A stretch of DNA of 64,000 nucleotides, from assembly GCA_016709305.1 (NCBI GenBank), contig JADJNA010000020.1, forward strand, positions 27,118 to 91,117, read 5' to 3'. The DNA is from Candidatus Villigracilis saccharophilus (GTDB lineage Bacteria; Chloroflexota; Anaerolineae; Anaerolineales; Villigracilaceae). Positions within the stretch are counted from its first letter, which is position 1. Every line of letters begins with the position of its first letter. The translations under genes were made by a program, and so were the position numbers. Below are positions 49,674-58,619 of this stretch, in pieces. The notes under the pieces are model-generated. The model ran no database searches. It was not told where the DNA came from and saw only the letters and a list, made by a program, of their open reading frames with translations.

Positions 49674-50274
49674 ATTTTAATACTTCAAGCGCTTTCAGGA
49701 AATTTACGGTCATGCGCGCGGTAGCGCCCCACAACAATTCGCCGTCGTAGGGATGGTACGCGATCAACGATCTTTCTGATTCGCGCAATGAAAATTCCCA
49801 GTAATTTTTTTTGCTGGCAAGCCATAAGAGCGGGATGGTGAAGATGCGCCCGACCTCGAAGCCTGAAACTTTAAACGCATATGGATATGGGATGACACCC
49901 ACGACCGGGGTCACCCGAAAGCTGGTGATGGTTATCAACTGGCTGAGCTGCCCGAGGACGGTGACATCCGCAGGGCGCATGCCGATCTCTTCATCCGCTT
50001 CGCGCAAAGCGGTCTGCTCCGGCGTTGTTTCGCCCTCATCGCAAGCCCCGCCCGGGAAGGAAACCTGTCCCTTATGCGATTCGACCCGCTCGGTGCGGCG
50101 CGTGAACAGGATGTGCCACTCGTCTTGAACATAGGTCAGCGGAATAAGCACAGCCGCGCATTTTAGGACGGTGTCCGGCTTAACGGGCATCTCTGCATAG
50201 CCATCCGAGTCGGGCGCGTTTTGCTCCGCTTCGAAAAGTTTTTGGGCGATGTAGTCTTCGGTCAGGTTTGGCAT
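49672..50274 (-). CDS. NUDIX hydrolase, CoA pyrophosphatase-like
   Basis: 200 residues. The Nudix box is GGACDEGETTPEQTALREADEEIG with GQVSFPGG directly before it, the combination seen in CoA pyrophosphohydrolases (NudL-like). An N-terminal stretch KCAAVLIPLTYVQDEWHILFTRRTERV fits the same group. It likely cleaves CoA or related nucleoside diphosphate compounds. It is transcribed toward rplY. Confidence 0.92.
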   Translation of the reverse strand: MPNLTEDYIAQKLFEAEQNAPDSDGYAEMPVKPDTVLKCAAVLIPLTYVQDEWHILFTRRTERVESHKGQVSFPGGACDEGETTPEQTALREADEEIGMRPADVTVLGQLSQLITITSFRVTPVVGVIPYPYAFKVSGFEVGRIFTIPLLWLASKKNYWEFSLRESERSLIAYHPYDGELLWGATARMTVNFLKALEVLK

Positions 50275-50354
50275 AAATTTATATCAAAGAGATCAGAAGG
50301 GAAGCGCGAGATGCTTTCCTTGATAGATGGCTTTCAAATGGATAAAATTACCTG

Positions 50355-50897
50355 TTACGTATCTTCACGCAGCGGGCTGCCGCAATAGGCACATTCAGCG
50401 GTGATATAGTCGAGCCATTCTATCTCATCGGGTCTGACCGCCCCGCCGCAGGATGGACAGTGCGTGGGCAGGATCGGTTTTTTTGCCGGGGCAGATTCAG
50501 CGGGAAGTTTTTGAGGCGAGTTGGCGTTCAGTAAGTCAGAGATCTCATCCGCTTCGACATTCAACCCGCGCGATTTGAGTTCTTCCAGCACCTGCTGTCC
50601 GAAGGCCTGCATGCGCTGGAAGCGGCCCTGGTCTGCGAGCAGGGTTAATCCGCGGCGCAGGTGGGCAACGCCCGCCTGGACCTGCCCGCTTAGAATGGCG
50701 GCGCGGCCGGCCTGCATGAATAAAAATGGCGTGCGCTGCGGGAAGCGCGTTTGAGCGCCTTTTGCCAACTGGTTGTAGGCCTCTGCCGCCGCGGAATAAT
50801 CCGCATCCGCCATCCATTGATTGGCGCGTTGCAGCATGGGCGGGATGTTCGGGTTTCCCATTCCCCTAAACAAGCGTTGTCCTCTACGACGGAACAT
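50355..50897 (-). CDS. TPR-like protein with C-terminal zinc ribbon
   Basis: 180 residues. The middle (about 25-110) looks like two to three TPR helical hairpins (QWMADADYSAAAEAYNQLA, FLFMQAGRAAILSGQVQAGVAHL). The end has a four-cysteine ribbon CPSCGG ... CAYCGS (about 150-176). No named family recognised. It lies 26 bases after the trmI gene on the same strand, so it may be the last gene of that operon. Confidence 0.7.
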   Translation of the reverse strand: MFRRRGQRLFRGMGNPNIPPMLQRANQWMADADYSAAAEAYNQLAKGAQTRFPQRTPFLFMQAGRAAILSGQVQAGVAHLRRGLTLLADQGRFQRMQAFGQQVLEELKSRGLNVEADEISDLLNANSPQKLPAESAPAKKPILPTHCPSCGGAVRPDEIEWLDYITAECAYCGSPLREDT

Positions 50898-50923
50898 GGA
50901 TAAGCCTCCGGTACGGAAAAAAT

Positions 50924-51754
50924 CTATGATTCAATGCCAACTTCGTTTGCCAGTTCCAATCCGCGCGGATCGGTGGACGGTTCAATCCTTCTGGCGAAGA
51001 TCAAATAACCGGTATGCGCCACCATGCGGTCGGTCGGGCGCAGACGGGCCGGGTCAGATTTGTAATGGCGCAGCATCAGCTCGCAGACCTCCACGAACGC
51101 GAAACCATTTTTCTTCAAGGCGTGCAGCGTCTTTTCCACTTGATTAAAGGTGGGTAGCAATGTCCCAAAGAATCCGCCGGACTTGAGCGCGGCCCGCACC
51201 TGCGGGATGTAATCGAATGAATTTTGAACATCGAGGAAAAATGCGTCCGCATCGGTTTCATCGAAGCCTTCCATGATGTCGCGCAGTTTGAAGTCCACGC
51301 GCGCGGCCAGCCCGACGCGCTCCAGATTCTTACGTGCCAGGTTTTGGGTATCCTGTTTTTGTTCATATGAGATCACGCGTCCCTGCGCGCCGACCGCGGT
51401 TGCCAGGGCAATGGTCATGGAACCGGAGCCGGTGCCGGCTTCCATCACACGCTGACCGGGGGCGACTCCCATCGTGATGAGAATGTATCCAATGTCTTTT
51501 GGGTAGAGGATCTGTGTGGCGCGCGGCAGGTCGTTCAGGATATCTGAAATGGAGGGCTGTAATAAAAAGAACGGCGCGCCCATGTGACTGAAGACCTGCG
51601 AACCCCACGGCTTGCCGATCAGATCGTCGTGCTTAAGGACGCCGCGATGACTTTGAACGTCGCCGCCGGCTTTGAGGGAAAAGATAAAGTGTTTGTGCGT
51701 AAGCCCGACCAGTTGGGCAAGGTCGCCTTCGCTTGCGGTGGATGTGTAGATCAT
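50924..51754 (-). CDS. trmI: tRNA (adenine-N1)-methyltransferase TrmI
   Basis: 276 residues. Methylates A58 of tRNA. An N-terminal small beta domain (residues about 1-75; HDDLIGKPWGSQV) is followed by TQILYPKDIGYILITMGVAPG and the Rossmann motif VMEAGTGSGSMTIALA. ADAFFLDVQNSFDYIPQ holds the acidic base region, and the C-terminus has RPTDRMVAHTGYLIFARR. It overlaps the prsW stop by four bases. Confidence 0.93.
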   Translation of the reverse strand: MIYTSTASEGDLAQLVGLTHKHFIFSLKAGGDVQSHRGVLKHDDLIGKPWGSQVFSHMGAPFFLLQPSISDILNDLPRATQILYPKDIGYILITMGVAPGQRVMEAGTGSGSMTIALATAVGAQGRVISYEQKQDTQNLARKNLERVGLAARVDFKLRDIMEGFDETDADAFFLDVQNSFDYIPQVRAALKSGGFFGTLLPTFNQVEKTLHALKKNGFAFVEVCELMLRHYKSDPARLRPTDRMVAHTGYLIFARRIEPSTDPRGLELANEVGIES

Positions 51755-52998
51755 GATGTTTGTTTTACTCCCTCTTCATTATTGGATTCGATCTGCGGAA
51801 TGATGCCGGCATTTCTTAACTTCCGATTGGAGACGATCAATACCGCGAACATCCCGACCGCCAGCACGCTCATGCCGCAGATCGCGGCTGGAATGATATT
51901 GAAAACCCAGCCTGTTTTTCCGATCAATTGGCCGATGGTCGAGATGCCCATGCCGACGGCGCAGGCGTTCCAGATCCCGTGAATGGCCACAGCGCAGAAA
52001 TACGCGGCGAAAAAACGCGCGGTTCTTTTTTCACGGAAGGCCGAAACGATGCCCCAGCCAACCAGGCCTGAAGCGGTGATATGTAAAAGGCTGGTGCCTG
52101 CGCGGACGCTGACGATGACCGGCCAGCTGACGCTGCCGTCTCCGCTCGCGTTCAGGCTTTCGACCAGGGCAAATGCCGCGCCGCTTAACATGCCCATCGC
52201 GAAGCCCTGTGCGGGTGACGCCATTTTTCGGGCAAAGATCCAGACTGCGAGCGGCTTGATCAATTCTTCGATCATGGGGACCAGCAGGGCGATGTATCCC
52301 AGCGCGGCTGCGATCACAGCGGGCGAGGTGATATAGGGCGCGAGCGTATTGATGATGACCTGCGGGTCAGATTCAATTTGGAGGCTTTGGCTGAGATCGA
52401 TGATCTCCCGCAGGAGTTCGGGTTTTTGAACCGCGATCAGGAGCATGCCAATGATCACGACTCCCAATAGCGAGATCATTTCCAGCACGATCATGATCAA
52501 CGGACCGATCGTCATGCCCAGGCCCAGCGCGCTAAAGAATCGCCAGCGCGGGCCAAGCTCGATCCCGTGCGTGCCAAGGCCGAATACGATCCAGATCGGC
52601 GGTGCGATCACGAGAACGGTTAATGCGGGAAGTAAAATCCAGTTCAGCCATGCGATCTCTGCGAAGGCGGCCGCGCCCCCGACGCCTGCGGAAACACTGA
52701 CAATCCCGATCGCGGCAGCGACCTGCCAGGCCGCGAATGGGAACTTGAATGAATGATCGGCTTGCGCGCGTCCCATTGCCTTTTGCAGGATGAACCACAG
52801 GCAGATCACCAGGATGATGAACATGAGACCGAATGCGAAGGAACTGATCATTCCGCCAGCCGGATCAGCGCCGTTGGTGAAGAGTCCGTAGATTGAATTG
52901 ATCCCCAGCCCCAAAGCGATTAAGAACACGAATGCCGCGCTCATTCCAAGGACGGCCAGGATCAAAACCGAAGGCCAATGTATGTTTTTTGTTTGCAT
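51751..52998 (-). CDS. PrsW-family intramembrane metalloprotease
   Basis: 415 residues, 9-10 helices. PrsW proteases cut anti-sigma factors in the membrane. Metal-binding motifs are visible: MIEELIKPLAVW (EExxK), FALVESLNAS, LLHITASGLVGWGI and AVAIHGIWNACAVG (His and Asn). Long and divergent from Bacillus PrsW, so the substrate may differ. It overlaps by one base with the cyclophilin-fusion gene upstream and four bases with trmI. Confidence 0.88.
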   Translation of the reverse strand: MQTKNIHWPSVLILAVLGMSAAFVFLIALGLGINSIYGLFTNGADPAGGMISSFAFGLMFIILVICLWFILQKAMGRAQADHSFKFPFAAWQVAAAIGIVSVSAGVGGAAAFAEIAWLNWILLPALTVLVIAPPIWIVFGLGTHGIELGPRWRFFSALGLGMTIGPLIMIVLEMISLLGVVIIGMLLIAVQKPELLREIIDLSQSLQIESDPQVIINTLAPYITSPAVIAAALGYIALLVPMIEELIKPLAVWIFARKMASPAQGFAMGMLSGAAFALVESLNASGDGSVSWPVIVSVRAGTSLLHITASGLVGWGIVSAFREKRTARFFAAYFCAVAIHGIWNACAVGMGISTIGQLIGKTGWVFNIIPAAICGMSVLAVGMFAVLIVSNRKLRNAGIIPQIESNNEEGVKQTS

Positions 52999-54242
52999 TA
53001 TTTTTCTTCTATGATGACACTGATGATCTTATCGCCGGGCGGCAGGCTCACGCCTTGTGACGGGTTGCGCGGAGTTAAGTTTTCAGCCGCATCCAATCCG
53101 CTGATGACCTGCCCAAAAATTGTATAACCGCCATCCAGGTGCGGGGCGGGCGCAAAGGTAATGAAGAACTGGCTGCCGTTCGTGTCCGGTCCGAAGTTTG
53201 CCATGCTTACCATGCCGGGTTTGTCGAATTTCAGGCCGCTGTTCTCGTTGTTAAAGAAGTAGCCGGGATTGCCTTTGCCTGTTCCGCTCGGGTCGCCGGC
53301 TTGAGCCGCGAACCCGGGAATTACGCTGTGAAAGGTGACGCCGTCGAACCAGCCCTGCCGCGCAAGGAACACGAACGAGTTCACTGCGAGGGGGGCTTTA
53401 TCCGGAAATAATTGCATGACGATCTCGCCCTTTTCTGTTTTGATCGTAGCGATATATTGCCTGGACGGATCGATATTGAAGGCGGGGCAGCTTGTAAATT
53501 GTTTTTGCCCAAGCGCGATCAGCCCGATCGTGTCGCTCATGTTTTGATAATCGAGAATATACGACGGCTGGAGCGCGCCATTGATCAGCACCAGCGGCAC
53601 CGCCGGGACACTTAATTTTTTTGCCGCTTCATACATGACCATCATTCTGGTCGTGGTTTGACCGTCCTTGATCGCCGCTTCAAGTAAAGCCCCGTCCATG
53701 CCGACTTCTACAGCTTCCCGGATGACCCAGGCGTCAAAGTCTTGCGGAGTCAGAGACTGCCATTGATCGTATTTGGCGAATAACAGATCATACATTGTCC
53801 AAAATTGACCTTGCTCATCCGCGGCCAGCGCGGCAAGTATGGCTTTGTCAGATTTGTCCAGGACACCGATCAGAGGAAAAGGGCGGAAGACAAAGCGCAC
53901 ATCCGTATGATTGCGCATCAACTCGCCGATCACGCCCGCCATGGTGCTGCACCCCTGCGCTTGAAAATCACAATACTCAACAATGGTCACTGGCGCATCC
54001 GCCGGCCCAAAGGAAAAATCAGTTTGAGCGACGGGCGGGAAGAGCGATTCGGCGCTGGGCGCCAGGGTCGGTTCGGCGGAAATGGCGGCGCAGCTGACGG
54101 CCGGGGTGGGCGTATCGAGAATGAGCGGGTTTTCAACGACGACCGCGGTGGAACCAGGCGTGCCTTCTGTTCCGGGCGCACAGGCGTTAAAAACGAAAGC
54201 GGTTGTAACCGACAAGAGCAGCAAAAATAAGATCCTTTTCAT
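52998..54242 (-). CDS. Lipoprotein fusing a DsbA-like thioredoxin and a cyclophilin
   Basis: 414 residues. Signal peptide to Cys21 (VFNACAPG). Residues about 72-245 form a DsbA/BdbD-like thioredoxin domain (FGPADAPVTIVEYCDFQAQGC; later VPAVPLVLINGAL with the cis-Pro). Residues about 260-414 are a cyclophilin peptidyl-prolyl isomerase (TFHSVIPGFAAQAGDPSGTG, NGSQFFITFAPAPHLDGGYTIFG). Unlike the usual DFQCPYC redox motif, the sequence is CDFQAQGC: the first active Cys is replaced and another lies five residues earlier. Two folding activities on one outer-surface lipoprotein. It is adjacent to the HEWIH metallopeptidase gene. Confidence 0.9.
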   Translation of the reverse strand: MKRILFLLLLSVTTAFVFNACAPGTEGTPGSTAVVVENPLILDTPTPAVSCAAISAEPTLAPSAESLFPPVAQTDFSFGPADAPVTIVEYCDFQAQGCSTMAGVIGELMRNHTDVRFVFRPFPLIGVLDKSDKAILAALAADEQGQFWTMYDLLFAKYDQWQSLTPQDFDAWVIREAVEVGMDGALLEAAIKDGQTTTRMMVMYEAAKKLSVPAVPLVLINGALQPSYILDYQNMSDTIGLIALGQKQFTSCPAFNIDPSRQYIATIKTEKGEIVMQLFPDKAPLAVNSFVFLARQGWFDGVTFHSVIPGFAAQAGDPSGTGKGNPGYFFNNENSGLKFDKPGMVSMANFGPDTNGSQFFITFAPAPHLDGGYTIFGQVISGLDAAENLTPRNPSQGVSLPPGDKIISVIIEEK

Positions 54243-55517
54243 TTATTGGTTTACCGTTTTCTGTAGTTGTTCAAAACTGGTCATCCATGAAATGGTGTTG
54301 ACAAAGTCAGCCAGCGAGTCGCTTTGTTCGCGCAGGGCGCGCACTGCCGGGCCGACGGGGTCTTCTCCAGCCGCGCCGCCGGGCGAATCTGCGTAGGCTC
54401 CGAAAAAGGCAAAATACGCCTGGTTGATCTTGCGGAATAAATACCCATTGCTCAGGAACATCAGGCGGCGTTCCTCCATGTACGCTTCGGCTTCCTCGAT
54501 CTTTCCTTCCGCAAGCAGGGCATCCACGTTAACGCGTGTTTCGCGCATTTGTCCGCGAAAATCAAATGTTGTTTGTGAAAGAGCCGCGGGCTGGGCACGT
54601 TCAAAAGGAACAGAGATCAAGCCCGGGCGCGGGCGGGATGCGCTTTTCAGTTCGGGATAAAAACGTTCGATGACCAGTTCTCCAATTTCATTGCCGGCAA
54701 TGGATGCGGTCGTCTCATTCATTGTGCGGAGTTCGGGCGTATTGCTGTACAAAATTCCAAGCGGACGAAGGGTAAGGTAATTATGGATCCACTCGTGAGC
54801 AACCGTGCTGAGCATCCATCTCATGTCTGTGCTGCGCATGACCATGGTCGGGTAAACGCCCACGCCCCCGATATGCACCACCAGCGATGATGAATTAAGT
54901 CCCTTGTCCACACGGCTTTCAAGCGCAGCCTGTTCATCAACAGGGATATCCATGTTGATGGAAATATTTGCGGTTTGTTCGATGCGGTCGCGCGGTGAGA
55001 CGATCAATGCCATGGGCAGTGCCGTCGAGTGATACAAGACATTTGGCAGCGGCTGACCAAAGGCGGTCAGACCCAGCTCTGCGAGAATTTGACTGACCTG
55101 ATCTTGCAGGACAGCTTCGGCGAAGGGCGCGAGTTCGGATTGGCGTGCTTGTTGCAGCGCCAATTCTTCACGGACCGAGGCCGAGGCACTTTCTTTATCG
55201 AGAATGGCGGCGTCCGCATAGATCTGTTCGAGTTGATATTCTTTTTCTAGAATGGTGCGGGTAACGCGAAAATATTCTGTGACAACCTGTTTTTGGGCCG
55301 AGTGATTTAATGTGTACGGCACCCCGATGGACGCCGAGCGTAGTTTGAGCATGGCGGCATTCGCCATCCAGGTAACATAATTGAATTCGATCTGGCGTGT
55401 GTAAGCGCGCACCTTTTCAATTGGATCTGAAAGGGAGGGGTTGCCGTAGTTGACGAGCAGGGCGAGAATGAGCAAGGTAATTCCCATTTCAAGCCCGCGT
55501 ACGATACGATTAAACAT
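54243..55517 (-). CDS. Membrane-anchored putative zinc metallopeptidase (HEWIH), new family
   Basis: 424 residues from MFNRIVRGLEMG, with a membrane helix at about 8-27. The soluble part has TVAHEWIHNYLTLRPLG (HExxH, about residue 240) with a later MNETTASIAGNEIG (NExxxxxxxNE-like) that may supply a third ligand. The rest is helical with QQARQSELAPFAEAV and many charged stretches. I know no named family. It ends directly before the cyclophilin-fusion start, so they are co-transcribed. A start at 55595 in frame is less likely because it overlaps the terminator. Confidence 0.65.
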   Translation of the reverse strand: MFNRIVRGLEMGITLLILALLVNYGNPSLSDPIEKVRAYTRQIEFNYVTWMANAAMLKLRSASIGVPYTLNHSAQKQVVTEYFRVTRTILEKEYQLEQIYADAAILDKESASASVREELALQQARQSELAPFAEAVLQDQVSQILAELGLTAFGQPLPNVLYHSTALPMALIVSPRDRIEQTANISINMDIPVDEQAALESRVDKGLNSSSLVVHIGGVGVYPTMVMRSTDMRWMLSTVAHEWIHNYLTLRPLGILYSNTPELRTMNETTASIAGNEIGELVIERFYPELKSASRPRPGLISVPFERAQPAALSQTTFDFRGQMRETRVNVDALLAEGKIEEAEAYMEERRLMFLSNGYLFRKINQAYFAFFGAYADSPGGAAGEDPVGPAVRALREQSDSLADFVNTISWMTSFEQLQKTVNQ

Positions 55518-55557
55518 GCACAGGATTATACCCGTACGGGAGCAGCGTATCAAAAGC

Positions 55558-55591
55558 GAAAGGCGAAGCCATGATAAATGCCTCGCCTTTC
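55558..55591 (-). terminator. Hairpin terminator after the GltD-like gene
   Basis: GAAAGGCGA and TCGCCTTTC pair, with a 16-base loop; CTTTT follows on the minus strand. Confidence 0.65.
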
Positions 55592-55621
55592 TCACATAAA
55601 AAACCTTGCCCTCACAGCAGG

Positions 55622-57067
55622 TTATTTTTTATTTTTCAAATACTCGTCGATCGAAAGCGCGGCTTTTCTTCCGCCTACCATGGCCGTGACCACCAGGTCA
55701 GGACCGGTCACGCAGTCGCCGCCGGAGAATACACCCTCGCGTGATGTGTTGCCTTTGGCTTTATTTTTAACGGTGATCAATCCCCAATCGTGAACTTCCA
55801 GGTTCGGGGTGGTCTTGCCAAGGATCGGGTCAGGCCAATAGCCGAGCGCGAGGACCGCAGTGTCGGCCGCCACGCTGAAGTTCGAGGCTTCCACAGGAAC
55901 GGGTTTGCGGCGTCCTTTTGCATCGGGTTCGCCCAGCTTCATCTCAATACATTCCACGGCTGCCAGTTTTCCATCCGCGCCGGCAATGAATTTTACGGGC
56001 TGGGTCAGGAAGCGGTATTTTGCGCCTTCTTCGCGCGCCATCTTGCGATCTTTCTTGCCGCCGGGCATTTCCTTTTCGGTACGGCGGTACAGGCAGGTTA
56101 CATCTTCAGCGCCAAGCCGCAGCGCGGTGCGCAAACAGTCTGAGGCTGTGTCACCGCCGCCGATAACCACGACGCGCTTGCCGATCTCAAGCGGCTTGCG
56201 CATATTTTCAGGAAGTTGATCGGCCTCCACGTTTCCGCGGATAAGGAAATCCGTCGCTTCAAAAACGCCTTCAAGGTCTGTGCCCGGGGTGTCTTCCATT
56301 TTTGCGTCAATCTCAGAGCCGACACCGATGAAGACAGCTTCAAAGCCTTCTTCGAACAAGCCGTCAATTGTTTTATCTTTGCCAATATAAGTATTGGGGG
56401 AAAATTTCACACCTGCCCGTATATATTCCTCCCACTTCTCCTCCCAGACATCCTTGGCAAGTTTGAAATTTGGAATTCCATAGACGAGCAACCCGCCTGG
56501 GGCAGGCTTGGACTCGAAAATTGTGACATCATACCCTTTTTGAATGAGTACTTCCGCGCAGCCCAATCCCGCGGGTCCCGCGCCGATCACGGCAACTTTC
56601 TTTCCATTGGGAACGCCGACGGGAATGACATATCCTTCGGTGCGGCGTTCGTAATCCACCGTGAACGCTTCCAGTTCGCCGCACAGAACAGGTTGATGAT
56701 GTTTATTCAATACACAGGAACCCTGGCATAAGGCTTCATGCGGGCAAACCCTTCCGCACACTTCCGGCAGGGCGCTTGTCTTGTGATAAATTCCTGCGGC
56801 TTCAACGAACCGCCCCTGTTCGATCAACCACATGGCAGAGGGGATATCATTGGCTGTTGGGCATGCCACCATGCAGGGAGCCGGGTCCGGGCAATGGATG
56901 CAACGAGCGGCTTCCACCATCGCTCGTTCAGGATCGAACTCGATCACAACGTCATCAAAGTCGCATGTGCGCACTTCCGGTGGTCGCAGATCGAGGTCGA
57001 AAAACGGACGATTGGCGCGCTCTTTGCGGTCAATTGCTAAAAATTCACTGGGAACAGCCTGCATCAT
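55622..57067 (-). CDS. NAD(P)-dependent oxidoreductase, GltD/NfnB-like
   Basis: 481 residues. N-terminal 4Fe-4S region: ARCIHCPDPAPCMVACPTANDIP, and CGRVCPHEALCQGSCVLNK (Cys pattern of the DPYD/GltD family). The FAD site is VAVIGAGPAGLGCAEVL, the NAD(P) site RVVVIGGGDTASDC, and VFSGGDCVTGPDLVVTAM ends the FAD domain. It could be the small subunit of glutamate synthase or an NfnB-type protein, but no gltB or partner ferredoxin reductase is near. Upstream is a 290-base gap. Confidence 0.85.
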   Translation of the reverse strand: MMQAVPSEFLAIDRKERANRPFFDLDLRPPEVRTCDFDDVVIEFDPERAMVEAARCIHCPDPAPCMVACPTANDIPSAMWLIEQGRFVEAAGIYHKTSALPEVCGRVCPHEALCQGSCVLNKHHQPVLCGELEAFTVDYERRTEGYVIPVGVPNGKKVAVIGAGPAGLGCAEVLIQKGYDVTIFESKPAPGGLLVYGIPNFKLAKDVWEEKWEEYIRAGVKFSPNTYIGKDKTIDGLFEEGFEAVFIGVGSEIDAKMEDTPGTDLEGVFEATDFLIRGNVEADQLPENMRKPLEIGKRVVVIGGGDTASDCLRTALRLGAEDVTCLYRRTEKEMPGGKKDRKMAREEGAKYRFLTQPVKFIAGADGKLAAVECIEMKLGEPDAKGRRKPVPVEASNFSVAADTAVLALGYWPDPILGKTTPNLEVHDWGLITVKNKAKGNTSREGVFSGGDCVTGPDLVVTAMVGGRKAALSIDEYLKNKK

Positions 57068-57358
57068 GCCTCCAAGACCACTGATGGAATCCTACAAATA
57101 AAATCATCCTTTGACGGGTATGATGATACCTAATCTATTAAGACATACAAAGGCGTAAATGTCACCAAACCATGAGACAATCGTCACAATTTTCGCATTA
57201 GACATTTATTAACCCGCCGGCATAAATTCGACCCAATCGTTCGACGGTGAATTAGAATATATGCCGTTCGTGAATGTTGTCATTAAATAAATTGATGGGA
57301 TCCATTTCAACGTGTAAGAACCACCGTTTGCGTGTTGACTGAATCCCGGAGGAATCCC
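57068..57358. other. Divergent intergenic region
   Basis: It lies between the divergent oxidoreductase and exporter genes and should hold promoters for both. AT-rich at 57115-57210. No gene, repeat or clear promoter pair that I can support. CGGAGG at 57345-57350 serves the exporter gene. Confidence 0.5.
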
Positions 57359-58618
57359 ATGAAACAATTTTTTTCGAAATTTTCCCGCACAACCTGGATC
57401 GTTATCGGTGTGCTTGTGGCCGCTGGTTTGGCGGCTTTTATTTACAACAGTACGCGCGGCGAAACCGTCTCGACATTTCAAACTGTAAAAGCGGAACGCG
57501 GCAACCTGGTCGCTACTGTTGGCGCGACAGGAAGTGTGCGCGCCAGACAAAGCGCTGTGTTGGTCTGGCAGACAACCGGTATTGTGGACGCTGTCAATGT
57601 GGATGTAGGCTCGCGTGTTACGCGTGATGATGTGATGGCGAGTCTTAGCAAGGCTTCTCTCAACCAGAGCATTATCCTTGCGGAGGCAGACCTCGCCAGC
57701 GCAAAAAAAGCCCTGGATGATCTGCTCAATTCTGATACGGCGCGCGCCCAGGCCTTGATCGCAGTCAGAAACGCAGAGAAGGCTTATGAAAAAGCCTATA
57801 ACTGGCGCATTCAATTGAATGGCAAGATCGATAATAAAGATTATGTTTGGGTCAATGGCATTCTGAAGGTCAGAGAGTATAAGGGCTATGCAAGCGCGGA
57901 GACGATCGCAAAAGCGGATGAAGACCTGGCGCTGGCGGAAGCGAAATTAAATGACGCGCGCCGAAATTATGAACGCCTGAACAGCGGGACAGACCCCGCT
58001 GAAGTTGCCGCGGCTGAAGCGCGAATTGCCGCCGCGCAATCCACCTTGAATATGGCGTATCTGATCACGCCGTTCGATGGTACTGTTACGCAGGCTGAAC
58101 CTGCCGTCGGAGATCAAGTTACCACTGGAGCGGTCGCGTTCCGCGTAGACGATCTCTCTCATCTGCTGGTTGATGTTCAGGTTTCGGAAGTGGACATCAA
58201 CACATTGAGCATCGGTCAAGCCGCAACGCTGACGTTTGATGCGATCCTGGGCAAGGAATATAAAGGCGAGATCGTGGAAGTTGGACAGGCTGGCGATAAT
58301 ATTCAAGGCGTTGTCAACTTCACAGTGACGATCGAATTGACCGACACGGATGAACTGGTCAAGCCCGGTATGACCGCCGCTGTCAATATCGTAGTGCAGG
58401 AAGTAAAGGACGTCATTCTGGTCCCGAACCGTTCCGTGCGTTTGGTGGATGCGGAACGGGTGGTCTTCGTGCTGGTAAACGGCGTGCCGACTCAGGTCAA
58501 AGTACAACTTGGCGCCTCCTCCGATACGATGAGCGTGTTGGTGGGCGGAGACTTAAAGGAAGGCGATGAGATCATTTTGAATCCACCTTCCATTAGCGGC
58601 AGTCCGTTTGGAGGCTAA
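57359..58618 (+). CDS. MacA/HlyD-type membrane fusion protein
   Basis: 419 residues from MKQFFSKFSRTTWIVIG. One N-terminal anchor helix (about 11-28). The lipoyl half VGATGSVRARQSAVLVWQTTG is followed by a long coiled coil (residues about 92-235, rich in Ala/Glu/Lys), then GTVTQAEPAVGDQVTTG and the beta-barrel (VQVSEVDINTLSIGQAATL). It links ABC exporters to the envelope. The next two genes encode the ATPase and the permease, so it forms a MacAB-type efflux operon. In a monoderm-like cell it may form a periplasm-free cap. Confidence 0.93.
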   Translation: MKQFFSKFSRTTWIVIGVLVAAGLAAFIYNSTRGETVSTFQTVKAERGNLVATVGATGSVRARQSAVLVWQTTGIVDAVNVDVGSRVTRDDVMASLSKASLNQSIILAEADLASAKKALDDLLNSDTARAQALIAVRNAEKAYEKAYNWRIQLNGKIDNKDYVWVNGILKVREYKGYASAETIAKADEDLALAEAKLNDARRNYERLNSGTDPAEVAAAEARIAAAQSTLNMAYLITPFDGTVTQAEPAVGDQVTTGAVAFRVDDLSHLLVDVQVSEVDINTLSIGQAATLTFDAILGKEYKGEIVEVGQAGDNIQGVVNFTVTIELTDTDELVKPGMTAAVNIVVQEVKDVILVPNRSVRLVDAERVVFVLVNGVPTQVKVQLGASSDTMSVLVGGDLKEGDEIILNPPSISGSPFGG

Positions 58619-58619
58619 C

